Shown here: positions 33,885 through 43,124 of the stretch, piece by piece | How the letters are laid out: each line of letters starts with the position of its first letter | Position numbering within the stretch: the first letter of the stretch is position 1 | NCBI RefSeq assembly: GCF_000185385.1 | Contig: NZ_GL622296.1 | Location: 2,562,497-2,611,284 of the forward strand | Direction: 5' to 3' | Source: Lachnoanaerobaculum saburreum DSM 3986 | Lineage (GTDB): Bacteria; Bacillota; Clostridia; Lachnospirales; Lachnospiraceae | DNA length: 48,788 bases | Program-made: the position numbers and the translations under genes | The notes under the pieces: model-generated | Databases searched by the model: none | Seen by the model: the letters and a program-made list of their open reading frames with translations, nothing else | Told to the model about the DNA's origin: nothing

Positions 33885-33891
33885 AAATAAA

Positions 33892-33960
33892 AAAGGGACT
33901 GTGGAAAACTGACAGCTTCAATATATCAAAGCTATAACCAATTTTACCCACAGTCCCTTT
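33892..33960. terminator. Long hairpin after kduD: terminator or small inverted-repeat element
   Basis: A perfect 13-bp stem (33892-33904 with 33948-33960) around 43 bases that contain a second short stem (33914-33918 with 33929-33933). On the plus strand the right arm ends in CCCTTT without a long T run; the minus strand reads TTTTT after the other arm. It could terminate kduD, but the long loop and the GGGACTGTGG arms also resemble a minimal transposon remnant (MITE). Confidence 0.6.
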
Positions 33961-34015
33961 AGTAAGTACCATTCACCTCTACTTTAGAAATGCTTATTTG
34001 TATCGGTTAATGATG

Positions 34016-34285
34016 TTACCTAAAATACCTGATAAGGACAACACTCTGTAATATAATACTTATAATCCCAACAATTAATCTGAAAATAACCATATTCTTA
34101 CCGATATTTGTTCCCAAAATGATTGACCTTATTCCTTCATAAGCAACAGAAACAGAATACAAGAACAGTACTGCCATGGTCACCTTTTCTCTGATATTTA
34201 ATGTATTTACAAAAAATATAACTATATCAAGAGCAGAAGTTATAACCCATAGTATACTTACCAATATATTAGCTTTTCTATCCAT
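34016..34285 (-). CDS. Small membrane protein of unknown function
   Basis: 89 residues with three hydrophobic segments (about 8-27, 37-53 and 66-85), beginning MDRKANILVSILWVITSALDIVIFFV. I do not recognise a family. It is single, on the minus strand, with a TTGACA promoter upstream. A weak GAGGG site lies about 11 bases before the ATG. Coding looks plausible but unproven. Confidence 0.6.
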   Translation of the reverse strand: MDRKANILVSILWVITSALDIVIFFVNTLNIREKVTMAVLFLYSVSVAYEGIRSIILGTNIGKNMVIFRLIVGIISIILQSVVLIRYFR

Positions 34286-34507
34286 AAATTTATTATCCCT
34301 CTTGAGAATATACTCTCTTTACAACTGTCAACAATGTATATTATTTTTGTATAATTGTCAATTATTAATATCTTAAAATACTTTTAATAAACAAATATTT
34401 AAGATATTGTCTTTAAATGTGTAAAATATTATTTCATTGTATATTTTTATAATTAATTCTTTTATACTTAGATAATTTTTAATACAAAGTGAATAGTTTC
34501 TATGCCC
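34286..34507. other. AT-rich intergenic stretch
   Basis: About 220 bases between two minus-strand genes. Apart from the promoter at 34333-34361 I see no open frame with a ribosome site, no strong hairpin and no repeat. Confidence 0.6.
34333..34361 (-). promoter_or_regulatory. Promoter of the 89-residue membrane protein
   Basis: Minus strand TTGACA (34361-34356), a 17-base spacer and TACATT (34338-34333), about 50 bases before the ATG at 34285. Confidence 0.5.
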
Positions 34508-36676
34508 TTACTTTGCTATATTAGGTACATTCCCCTTTTTAAAGTGATATGATGTTGAGCCTCCATAAGGATTATCTTTATCGGCCTTCAGATAAATATA
34601 GACATTAAGATCCATATCTTCATTCAGGCTGTCCTTATACGGACTGTCACAAAAAGCCAAGGCACCAAGAATTTTATCTATATCTTTTGCATCTTTAAAG
34701 ACTTTCACATTGTCCTCATTGTAATACTCATCTGCCCGACTTGGTGTATAATAACGGCTTACTTCTATTCTGTCTATATCCTCTATAGGAAGTGTTTTTG
34801 CGGCATCAACTCCCATTTCATTAAGTATGGATATTGTATCCTTAAACTCAGGATAGACGGGATAATATCCCACCTCCTCCATTACATTCGGATATTTCTT
34901 ATCAATTGAATCATAACCGTCGTTGGAAATACGAATATAGTCTTCCAAAGCTTTTTGCATATATTCATTATTAAATCTGATTGAGGATATAGGATAACTC
35001 TTCATTCTGGTATCATAGCTTAAACCAAGCAAATCTTTTTTGTATGCATCCATAAGTCTGTTTTTTAAGTTATTATCCTTTAATGCTATATGACCGTCAT
35101 TATCCTTTATTCCGTTTAAGTCTATACTTACTATATCATCGTTATCCTCTGTAAGTATGGGATAAATACTTTTTTTATAGCCTTCATCATCATATATTTT
35201 TGACAGCTGTGAAATCATATCTTGAAAACCTATATTATAAGCTCTTTGTACAGTTCTTCCCGATTTCAGCTTATATGATATTACCACTCTCTGTGAGTCC
35301 TCATAATAATCACTCACTGATGCAACTCCAAGTTTTGCCAGCTCAAGTACGGCTTCCTTATTTCCTATATCCGTCTTACTTAACAATGATGATTCTATAC
35401 TGTCGGTATCTGCATAGTCCACATATACATTCTTGCCGCCGGCATAGAAAGAATCCTTGCCGACTTTAATTTTATTATAGTATAGTGATTCATTGCTTTC
35501 CAAAATATCAGATATTACAGCCACACTCTTTATATCCGATACCTTAGGTATATATCTGTCATATCCAAGCAAATCCATTTGGAATATACCGACAAGAATA
35601 AGTGAAATCACTATACAGATAAGCATCTGTATTTTTTTTGCAAAAATCTTCTTAAAATCCTGATTATAAATTATTTCCATTGTACAGTGAGTAATTACTC
35701 CGCTTACAACCGCTCCGAAAATACCCCATGCCGTGCTTTCCATCATAATTTCATATGCAAGCAGATACATCATCATACTCATAAAAATCACTGTCATAAA
35801 CTTTACAGGTACTTTTATTATTGTGAAACTTATACTTTTACCCGCAGTTTCCGAAGCTCTCTTCCTGTACAGCAACAGGTTTGCAAACATTAGAAGAATA
35901 CCGGCAATCAGTGAAATCACAATTTCACTGATTTCACTAAGCTTAAATGCATTGAATGCGATCATAACGCTTGATACATTCGGTAAAAACTTTTCAAGGA
36001 AGGAACCGCAATTGTAACAGGTCTTTAAAAACATTTTTTGATATTCCATCAAAATAAATGAAAGTGACGGGAAATAAAAGTCAAAAAATACACATGCCAA
36101 AATTCCTATAAGCATATTTCCTGTAAGCATTATTGCAAGCAACACTACAGAATAGTTCAGAAAAAACACCAGTGACCATCCGATAATTCCCCATATGGTT
36201 GCCATAATAACACTTGGCTGTGCTGTATTTATAAATATCATCAAACAGGCGATTAAAGCACATACAATAAAAGGTACAATTGCTATAATAATTCCGTTTA
36301 TTGCCTTTATAAAAAACAATGTTTCTCTTTTTACAGGCAAACTGTGATACATATCCACTTTCTTTTTTGAGTACAGATATGAAAATCCCGACAGAGCCGT
36401 TACCATTGCAAGACCTATAAATACAAGTGAAAAGAAGGGATTTGTAATACTTATATATTTACAAAAAGCTTGAGCAAACTCAATTTTGCTTAACTCTACA
36501 TCACTTGCAATACTTACATATTCGTATATTCCGCTGTTACTCATATGCATGCTTATCATCATAGCCGTCGCTACAATCACTGAAAAGAAAAATGTAAGGA
36601 TGCTTACAGCAAGAGTCCAAATCCTTATTTTAAAATCCTCTTTCAACAATCTAAAAAATAAGCTTTTTGATGTCAT
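34508..36676 (-). CDS. ABC transporter permease of a YtrA-controlled operon
   Basis: About 722 residues from ATG 36676 (MTSKSLFFRLLKEDFKIR), nine bases after GGAGG. The N-terminal half (about 15-350) contains some ten membrane helices and the motif KKKVDMYHSLPVKRETLFF, as in ABC-2-type permeases of Clostridia. The C-terminal 340 residues are hydrophilic and probably extracellular. The substrate is unknown; peptides such as lantibiotics or envelope-active compounds are usual for this operon type. It overlaps the ATPase gene by 26 bases. Confidence 0.87.
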   Translation of the reverse strand: MTSKSLFFRLLKEDFKIRIWTLAVSILTFFFSVIVATAMMISMHMSNSGIYEYVSIASDVELSKIEFAQAFCKYISITNPFFSLVFIGLAMVTALSGFSYLYSKKKVDMYHSLPVKRETLFFIKAINGIIIAIVPFIVCALIACLMIFINTAQPSVIMATIWGIIGWSLVFFLNYSVVLLAIMLTGNMLIGILACVFFDFYFPSLSFILMEYQKMFLKTCYNCGSFLEKFLPNVSSVMIAFNAFKLSEISEIVISLIAGILLMFANLLLYRKRASETAGKSISFTIIKVPVKFMTVIFMSMMMYLLAYEIMMESTAWGIFGAVVSGVITHCTMEIIYNQDFKKIFAKKIQMLICIVISLILVGIFQMDLLGYDRYIPKVSDIKSVAVISDILESNESLYYNKIKVGKDSFYAGGKNVYVDYADTDSIESSLLSKTDIGNKEAVLELAKLGVASVSDYYEDSQRVVISYKLKSGRTVQRAYNIGFQDMISQLSKIYDDEGYKKSIYPILTEDNDDIVSIDLNGIKDNDGHIALKDNNLKNRLMDAYKKDLLGLSYDTRMKSYPISSIRFNNEYMQKALEDYIRISNDGYDSIDKKYPNVMEEVGYYPVYPEFKDTISILNEMGVDAAKTLPIEDIDRIEVSRYYTPSRADEYYNEDNVKVFKDAKDIDKILGALAFCDSPYKDSLNEDMDLNVYIYLKADKDNPYGGSTSYHFKKGNVPNIAK

Positions 36677-37550
36677 AACCATGCACCTCCGTTTCACTTA
36701 TAAAAATCTCTTCAAGGCTAAGATCCATTAACTCATAAAACACCGGATTAAGTTGCTCCATCTTAGCTTTTACCTCATCTTCATCACCCTTCACAGTGAT
36801 TGTATATACACGACCGCTGTTTTTTATCTGCATGATATCAAATGATTTTAATCTGTCCATATCAAAATCATTTTCAAATACACATTGTATTTTATGAATA
36901 TTCAGCTTCATATCGGATACATCCTTTGAAAGAAGTATTCCGCCTTTGTGTAAAAGTCCCACATGGTCACATATATCTTCAAGTTCTCTCAAATTATGTG
37001 AAGCTATTATAGGTGTCAACCCTCTCTCATCCATCTCCTTTGCAAAGAGGCTTTTCACCGCCTGTCTCATCACAGGATCAAGTCCGTCAAATGTCTCATC
37101 ACATAGCAGATACTTTGTATTTGACGCCACTCCCATTGCAATACACAGCTGTTTTTTCATTCCTTTTGAGAAAGTATTGACCTTTCTGTTAAGTCCCAAA
37201 TCAAGAGCATTTAAAAGACTTTCGCATTTCTTTACATCAAAACTTTTGTAAACGGATGAATAAAATTTTATCATCTCTTTTGCAGTCGTATTTGCAAAGA
37301 AATATTGCTCATCACAAATATAAAAAAACTTATCTTTTGCTTTTATATTTTCAAAGACATGTTCATTATCAATAAGTATCTCTCCGCTGTCAGGCTTTAA
37401 CACTCCTGCAAGTGTCTTTAAAAAAGTACTCTTTCCTGCTCCGTTGGTACCTATAAGTCCGAAAACATCACCGTCTCTTATACTTGCATTGATATTGTCA
37501 AGTGCTTTGATGTCTTCAAAACTTTTACTTAAGTTCTTCGCCTCTATCAT
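36651..37550 (-). CDS. ABC transporter ATP-binding protein
   Basis: 299 residues. Walker A is GLIGTNGAGKST (to S41), the signature region FSKGMKKQLCIAMG replaces LSGGQ, as is common in exporters of this type, and Walker B is YLLCDETFDGLDP. The H-loop is ASHN. The C-terminal 80 residues form a small extra domain. It overlaps the regulator by 4 bases (ATGA) and the permease by 26, so all three are translated together. Confidence 0.93.
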   Translation of the reverse strand: MIEAKNLSKSFEDIKALDNINASIRDGDVFGLIGTNGAGKSTFLKTLAGVLKPDSGEILIDNEHVFENIKAKDKFFYICDEQYFFANTTAKEMIKFYSSVYKSFDVKKCESLLNALDLGLNRKVNTFSKGMKKQLCIAMGVASNTKYLLCDETFDGLDPVMRQAVKSLFAKEMDERGLTPIIASHNLRELEDICDHVGLLHKGGILLSKDVSDMKLNIHKIQCVFENDFDMDRLKSFDIMQIKNSGRVYTITVKGDEDEVKAKMEQLNPVFYELMDLSLEEIFISETEVHGYDIKKLIF

Positions 37551-37927
37551 GCTCCCTCCTTTACTTCATGTCTTAGATAAAATTCCTCTACTTTTTCACA
37601 AAATTCTTTCTTGGCTACAATCTTCTTTGCCTTTTCTATAAGCACTTCAAGCTCATTAAACAATACTCTTTTCTTATTTGTCTTTATTGTATCCATATTT
37701 GACACAAAACTTCCGATACCCTTCACACTGTATACATATCCTTGATGCTCCAGTTCAATATATGCTTTTTGTATTGTATTCGGATTTATTGAAAGTTCCA
37801 TCGCAAGACTTCTTACAGACGGCAGTTTATCGCCTTCCGACAACACACCCACAAGCATTAAATCGGACAACTTGTCCACTACCTGCTCATAGATAGGTCT
37901 TTTATCCCTTGAGTCAATCACAATCAT
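37547..37927 (-). CDS. YtrA-subfamily GntR regulator
   Basis: 126 residues, the short YtrA type: an N-terminal winged helix (SRDKRPIYEQVVDKLSDLMLVG, then GDKLPSVRSLAMELSINPNTIQKAYIELEHQGYV) and only a short dimerising helix, without an effector domain. These repressors control an ABC transporter operon and often respond to cell-envelope antibiotics. A 9-bp inverted repeat at its promoter is the probable operator, so it is likely autoregulated. Confidence 0.92.
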   Translation of the reverse strand: MIVIDSRDKRPIYEQVVDKLSDLMLVGVLSEGDKLPSVRSLAMELSINPNTIQKAYIELEHQGYVYSVKGIGSFVSNMDTIKTNKKRVLFNELEVLIEKAKKIVAKKEFCEKVEEFYLRHEVKEGA

Positions 37928-37938
37928 AGATTTCTCCT

Positions 37939-37969
37939 TTAACTGTATTATCCATAATAGTACAGTTAA
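37939..37969. promoter_or_regulatory. Operator of the YtrA-type operon
   Basis: TTAACTGTA (37939-37947) and TACAGTTAA (37961-37969): perfect 9-bp arms with 13 bases between. It starts at the -10 box and covers the start of transcription, ideal for repression. Confidence 0.75.
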
Positions 37970-37996
37970 TATAACATTTTTATGTCTTTATTGCAA
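37968..37996 (-). promoter_or_regulatory. Promoter of the YtrA-type operon
   Basis: Minus strand TTGCAA (37996-37991), a 17-base spacer and TATATT (37973-37968). The leader is short, about 30-35 bases. Confidence 0.65.
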
Positions 37997-38019
37997 TATA
38001 TAAGTAGCAATTTTCTATA

Positions 38020-38048
38020 TGGCAAATCCGTCAGAATAATGCTATAAT
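38020..38048 (+). promoter_or_regulatory. Promoter of typA
   Basis: TATAAT (38043-38048) with a weak -35 TGGCAA (38020-38025) at 17 bases. The typA ATG follows 32 bases later. Confidence 0.5.
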
Positions 38049-38080
38049 AGGTACTCGTAAATTTTTATAAGGAAGTATAT

Positions 38081-39916
38081 ATGATAACAACAAGAGAAGA
38101 TATAAGAAATATTGCCATTATCGCCCATGTAGACCATGGCAAGACTACACTGGTTGACCAGCTCCTAAAGCAAAGCGGTGTCTTTAGGGCGAATCAGGAA
38201 GTGGCAGAAAGAGTAATGGACTCAAATGATATAGAAAGAGAAAGAGGAATAACCATTCTCTCAAAAAATACCGCTGTACACTATGGTGATATAAAAATAA
38301 ATATTATAGATACGCCGGGACATGCAGACTTCGGAGGCGAAGTTGAACGTGTTCTGAAGATGGTAAACGGTGTTGTACTGGTGGTTGATGCCTATGAAGG
38401 TGCTATGCCGCAGACCAAATTCGTACTTAGAAAAGCGCTTGAGCTTGACCTTGATGTACTGTGCCTTGTTAACAAATGTGACAGAGAAGAAGCCAGACCT
38501 TTAGAGGTGGTTGACGAGATCCTTGAGCTTTTACTTGACCTTGATGCCAATGAACGACAGCTTGACTGCCCGTTTTTATTTGCAAGTGCCAGAGGCGGTT
38601 GGGCAAGATACAATATTGATGATCAAAATATGGATATGAAACCTCTGTTTGAAACCGTTATCAAGCATATACCTGCACCTACAGGTGATGAGGATGCACC
38701 GCCGCAGGTACTTATCAGTACAATCGACTACAATGAGTATGTAGGCAGAATAGGTGTCGGTAAGGTTGACAACGGTATTATTAAGGTGAATCAGGAAGTG
38801 GCTTTAGTCAATCACCATGATCCTGATAAATTAAAAAAGGTAAAGATTGGTAAACTCTATGAGTATGAGGGACTGAACAGAGTAGAGGTAAATGAAGCAA
38901 GAATAGGTTCTATAGTAGCTATATCGGGTATCCCGGATATACATATCGGAGATACGCTTACATCGCCTGAAAGCCCTGAGGCAATACCTTTCCAAAAGAT
39001 TTCAGAACCTACCATTTCTATGAATTTTATGGTAAATGACTCTCCTCTTGCAGGAAAAGAGGGAAAGTTCATTACATCCAGACATTTGCGTGAAAGACTC
39101 TTTAGAGAGCTGAATACCGATGTCAGCCTCAGAGTGGAGGAAACCGAATCTCCTGATTGTTTTAAGGTATCAGGCAGAGGTGAGCTTCATCTTTCAGTCC
39201 TTATCGAGAATATGAGAAGAGAAGGCTTTGAGTTTGCAGTCAGCAAAGCTGAAGTTATTTACCGCTATGATGAGAGAAATCAAAGGCAGGAGCCTATTGA
39301 ACTGGCATTTGTGGATGTTCCTGATGAATTCTCAGGTGCGGTTATACAAAAGCTTACTTCAAGAAAGGGTGAACTTCAGGGAATGAGCCCCACACATGGC
39401 GGATATACAAGACTCCAGTTTCTTATCCCGTCTCGCGGTCTTATAGGCTACAGAGGGGAGTTTATGACTGACACAAAGGGAAACGGTATACTGAATACCG
39501 AATTTGAAGGATATGCACCATATAAGGGTGATATGTTCTACAGAAAAACCGGCTCCCTTATAGCATTTGAAAGCGGTGAGTCTATCACCTACGGTCTTTT
39601 TAATGCACAGGAGCGAGGTACTCTATTTATAGGTCCCGGTGAGAAGGTATATGCCGGCATGATTATAGGAAAAAACGGCAAGGCTGAGGATGTGGAGATC
39701 AATGTCTGCAAAACAAAGAAGCTTACAAACACCAGATCATCAAGTGCGGACGAAGCACTCAGACTTGTTACACCTAAAATAATGAGCCTTGAAGAATCTC
39801 TTGAGTTTATCGATACGGATGAGCTTTTGGAAGTTACTCCTAAGAGTCTTCGTATCCGAAAGAAGATCCTTGACCCTACACTTAGGAAGCGTTCAATGAT
39901 CAAGTCAAAACAGTAA
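38081..39916 (+). CDS. typA: Translational GTPase TypA/BipA
   Basis: 611 residues. TypA is a ribosome-associated GTPase related to EF-G that helps 50S assembly, mainly in stress or cold. G1 is [10 protein letters not shown], switch I is ERERGITI, G3 [16 protein letters not shown] and G4 NKCDR. Domain III, V and the BipA-specific C-terminal part (from about 480, with [24 protein letters not shown]) are complete. AAGGAAG precedes the ATG. Single gene with its own terminator. Confidence 0.97.
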   Translation: MITTREDIRNIAIIAHVDHGKTTLVDQLLKQSGVFRANQEVAERVMDSNDIERERGITILSKNTAVHYGDIKINIIDTPGHADFGGEVERVLKMVNGVVLVVDAYEGAMPQTKFVLRKALELDLDVLCLVNKCDREEARPLEVVDEILELLLDLDANERQLDCPFLFASARGGWARYNIDDQNMDMKPLFETVIKHIPAPTGDEDAPPQVLISTIDYNEYVGRIGVGKVDNGIIKVNQEVALVNHHDPDKLKKVKIGKLYEYEGLNRVEVNEARIGSIVAISGIPDIHIGDTLTSPESPEAIPFQKISEPTISMNFMVNDSPLAGKEGKFITSRHLRERLFRELNTDVSLRVEETESPDCFKVSGRGELHLSVLIENMRREGFEFAVSKAEVIYRYDERNQRQEPIELAFVDVPDEFSGAVIQKLTSRKGELQGMSPTHGGYTRLQFLIPSRGLIGYRGEFMTDTKGNGILNTEFEGYAPYKGDMFYRKTGSLIAFESGESITYGLFNAQERGTLFIGPGEKVYAGMIIGKNGKAEDVEINVCKTKKLTNTRSSSADEALRLVTPKIMSLEESLEFIDTDELLEVTPKSLRIRKKILDPTLRKRSMIKSKQ

Positions 39917-39921
39917 TATAT

Positions 39922-39947
39922 GGCATCCACATCGGATGCCTTTTTTT
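39922..39947 (+). terminator. Intrinsic terminator of typA
   Basis: GGCATCC (39922-39928) pairs with GGATGCC (39934-39940) around 5 bases, followed by seven T. Confidence 0.9.
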
Positions 39948-40015
39948 ATATTTACTAAATCTGATAAAAAAATAAAGATTATTTAAAGCTGATAGCCTAT
40001 ATCAAACTAATGTTG

Positions 40016-40046
40016 TATAATCTAGTCTAAGAGTGAGTACTCTTAG
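40016..40046 (+). promoter_or_regulatory. -10 box and leader hairpin upstream of the penicillin-binding protein
   Basis: TATAAT (40016-40021) lacks a clear -35 box. CTAAGAGT (40027-40034) and ACTCTTAG (40039-40046) form a perfect 8-bp stem with a 4-base loop at about the transcription start. It may be an operator or a 5' hairpin. Confidence 0.5.
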
Positions 40047-40082
40047 TTACTTTTGTAAATTTATTTTGAAAAGGAAAAAGTG

Positions 40083-43049
40083 ATGAATAAAGAGAATGAA
40101 AATAATACTCCCAAAAAGAACACTGTATCATCCGGTTCAAAGAAAAAAAGATATATAAATAAAGCCATATTTAAGGCGGTAAAAACATTTTTTCTTGCAT
40201 TACTGGTAATAGCGGTTCTCGGTGGTGCCATGGGTATAGGCATGATAAAGGGTATCATTGACAATGCTCCCGATGTGGATGTTGACAGTATTGTACCGCT
40301 TGGATATGCCACTACAATATACAATGCCTCAGGGCAAGTCACAGATACTTTGGTAATGGCAGGCTCAAACCGTGAAGAAGCCACATATGATGAATTGCCG
40401 AAAGTACTTATTGACGCATTTGTCGCCATAGAGGATTCAAGATTTTGGAAACATAGAGGTATAGATACCAGAGCGATACTGAGAGCAATCAGCGGTGTAA
40501 TCACCGGCAAAAGTTCTTCCGGCGGCGGCTCTACCATTACACAGCAGCTTATAAAAAACAATGTATTCAATGGCGGTAGAGAAAGAAGCTTCGGCGAAAA
40601 AGTAGAGAGAAAATTCCAGGAGATGTATCTGGCGGTAAAGCTTGAAAAACAAATGGACAAAAAGCTAATCCTTACAAACTATCTGAATACTATAAACCTT
40701 GGAAGCAATTCACTTGGTGTAAAGGTGGCGGCCAGAAGATATTTCGGAAAAGAGGTTTCAGATTTAACTCTCTCGGAAGCAACCGTTATTGCGGCTATAA
40801 CCAAGGGACCTACAAAATACAATCCTATCACAGGTCAAACAGCAAATTCGGACAGAAGAAAAATAATTCTTCAATATATGTACGACCAGGGCTATATCAC
40901 CAAGGAACAGCAGGAAGAAGCACTTGCAGATGACGTATACTCAAGGATTCAAAATATAAATACTCTTGCAAAGGAAAAAAACAGTCCGTACAGCTATTTT
41001 ACAGATGCACTGATTTCACAGGTAACACAAGCTTTTATTAATGAAATGGGCTATACCGAAACACAGGCACATAATCTTTTATACAGCGGCGGTTTGTCCA
41101 TATATACCACTCAAGACCCCAACTTGCAGCAGATAGTTGACAGTGAAGTAAACAATCCTGCAAACTACCCCGATACAAAGTACTCACTTGAATATAGGTT
41201 GACTGTCACCGACAGTGAGAAGAATACACATAATTATTCTGAAAAAGATATCAATAAGTATCATAGCGAGACTCTTAAGGACGGCTTCAACGGGCTTTAC
41301 CAAACAGAAGAAGCGGCAAAAGCCGATGCCGAAAAATATAAGTCCGCCATATTAAAAGACGGCGATACCATAGCAGGTGAAACTCTAAAGACCGTACTTG
41401 AACCGCAGGTGTCATTTGTGCTTATGGATCAAAAAACCGGTACGGTAAAAGCAATCAATGGCGGTAGAGGTGAAAAAACCACTTCACTTTCACTTAACAG
41501 AGCCACTGATACCACCAGACAGCCCGGTTCCACCTTTAAGGTGATATCATCATTTGCACCTGCACTTGATACCAGCGGTGCTACTCTTGCCACTACCTAT
41601 TATGATGCCGAATATACTCTGGGAGATAAAACTTTCAAAAACTGGTATGATAAACAAGGTTATCTCGGATGGTCAAGCATTCGTGACGGTATCATATATT
41701 CTATGAATATCGTAGCAATAAAGACACTTATGGAAACTGTAACACCCAGAGTCGGTGTGCAGTATGCCACAGACTTCGGTATAAGTACACTTACCGATCA
41801 GGATTATAATGCTTCACTTGCACTTGGCGGTCTTACAAAGGGTGTTACAAATCTTGAACTTACAGGAGCATTTGCAACTATAGCCAATCAAGGTATATAT
41901 ACAAAGCCGATGTTCTTTACAAAAATTGTAGACCACAACGGTAAGACAATCCTTGACAACACTTCGCCTCAAACACATAGAGTTATAAAGGATTCCACTG
42001 CATTTCTGCTTACTGATGCTATGGCAGCATCTACACAAAATAACAGAAAGTTTGCAAGCAGCGGAATCAATGTAAACTCTACATCTACCAGGGCACATCT
42101 TGACCATATGAGTGTCGCAGGTAAATCAGGTACCACATCAAACAATGTGGATGTCTGGTTTGTAGGTTTTACACCATATTATACAGCCGGTGTATGGGCA
42201 GGATGTGATGAAAATCAGACTCTTTCAGACAATGGAGGTACAAGCTTCCACAAAGATATCTGGCGAAAAATAATGAACAAGGTTTCAGAAGGCGCACAAG
42301 ATATAGGTTTCCCTGCACCTGACTCTGTAGAAACAGCTGTAGTTTGCAGGAAATCCGGCAAGCTCCCTATTCCGGGAGTCTGTGAACATGATCCGAGAGG
42401 GGATTCTACATATACCGAATACTTTGCAAAGGGTACCGTACCTACCGAGGTCTGTGACCACCACACTACAGTTACAGTTTGCAGAGACAGCGGTCTTTTG
42501 CCGACACCTAACTGTCCTACCACTACAAGAGTGGCTCTTATAGTTCCAAGCGGCCAGCCAAAAACAGATGATTCACAGTATGCCGCACCGTCTGCCACCT
42601 GCAATATACATGGCGGTGTCAACCCTATAATAGACTCCTCTGCGCCTACTTTAGGTGATGAAGGGGATGCAGGTGTAGGTGTGGCTCCAAAGAGCAGCCA
42701 TCCTATAGTAACACCCAGACAAACCGGCAATGCCCCTACAAGTGCAGACACTAATAATGAACATGTGGGTGCGGCTCCAAGTCCCGTTATTAAACCTACA
42801 AAACCTGATAAAAAGAATAAGTCTAAGGAACAGCCCTCAGAAGCCACAGCTCCTGAAACCACCGCTTCTTCACATATAAAGACGACCGCTCCTACAAAGA
42901 GTGATACCGATTCCGATGTACTACATGGACCCGGAGTGACCAATCCGCGAAATGACGGACCTGTTGCAACTCCCGGACCTTCAGTATCCACTGACGGTCC
43001 CGGCGGTCAGGCATCACCTATACTTATAGGTCCCGGTGGAGGAGAATAA
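40083..43049 (+). CDS. Class A penicillin-binding protein (PBP1A type)
   Basis: 988 residues from ATG 40083, behind AAGGA. Bifunctional peptidoglycan synthase: one membrane anchor (about 30-55), a GT51 transglycosylase domain with EDSRFWKHRGID (catalytic glutamate), and a transpeptidase domain with the SxxK serine in PGSTFKVIS, SMN and KSGTTSNN. After the catalytic part, about 60 residues carry paired cysteines (VCRKSGKLPIPGVC, VCDHHTTVTVC, PNC). The last 140 or so are a disordered tail rich in Pro, Thr, Ser, Gly and Lys, ending GPGGQASPILIGPGGGE. It is single, between two terminators. Confidence 0.95.
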   Translation: MNKENENNTPKKNTVSSGSKKKRYINKAIFKAVKTFFLALLVIAVLGGAMGIGMIKGIIDNAPDVDVDSIVPLGYATTIYNASGQVTDTLVMAGSNREEATYDELPKVLIDAFVAIEDSRFWKHRGIDTRAILRAISGVITGKSSSGGGSTITQQLIKNNVFNGGRERSFGEKVERKFQEMYLAVKLEKQMDKKLILTNYLNTINLGSNSLGVKVAARRYFGKEVSDLTLSEATVIAAITKGPTKYNPITGQTANSDRRKIILQYMYDQGYITKEQQEEALADDVYSRIQNINTLAKEKNSPYSYFTDALISQVTQAFINEMGYTETQAHNLLYSGGLSIYTTQDPNLQQIVDSEVNNPANYPDTKYSLEYRLTVTDSEKNTHNYSEKDINKYHSETLKDGFNGLYQTEEAAKADAEKYKSAILKDGDTIAGETLKTVLEPQVSFVLMDQKTGTVKAINGGRGEKTTSLSLNRATDTTRQPGSTFKVISSFAPALDTSGATLATTYYDAEYTLGDKTFKNWYDKQGYLGWSSIRDGIIYSMNIVAIKTLMETVTPRVGVQYATDFGISTLTDQDYNASLALGGLTKGVTNLELTGAFATIANQGIYTKPMFFTKIVDHNGKTILDNTSPQTHRVIKDSTAFLLTDAMAASTQNNRKFASSGINVNSTSTRAHLDHMSVAGKSGTTSNNVDVWFVGFTPYYTAGVWAGCDENQTLSDNGGTSFHKDIWRKIMNKVSEGAQDIGFPAPDSVETAVVCRKSGKLPIPGVCEHDPRGDSTYTEYFAKGTVPTEVCDHHTTVTVCRDSGLLPTPNCPTTTRVALIVPSGQPKTDDSQYAAPSATCNIHGGVNPIIDSSAPTLGDEGDAGVGVAPKSSHPIVTPRQTGNAPTSADTNNEHVGAAPSPVIKPTKPDKKNKSKEQPSEATAPETTASSHIKTTAPTKSDTDSDVLHGPGVTNPRNDGPVATPGPSVSTDGPGGQASPILIGPGGGE

Positions 43050-43052
43050 AAC

Positions 43053-43101
43053 AAAAGGACTAATTCTCACATATCAAACCGTGTGAGATATTGGTCCTTT
43101 T
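43053..43101. terminator. Bidirectional terminator after the penicillin-binding protein
   Basis: Arms at 43053-43071 and 43082-43101 form a 19-bp stem with one wobble and one bulge and a 10-base loop, followed by T runs on either strand. The transporter operon from the other side ends at 43125. Confidence 0.88.
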
Positions 43102-43124
43102 ATTATAGAAGTTTTATAAACTTT

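Noticed and set aside
40061-40660. 199-codon minus-strand open frame
   Set aside because: Antisense to the start of the penicillin-binding protein, with no homology or ribosome site.
42215-42991. 258-codon minus-strand open frame
   Set aside because: Antisense to the low-complexity tail of the penicillin-binding protein; codon bias of Pro/Thr-rich sequence leaves the other strand open by chance.
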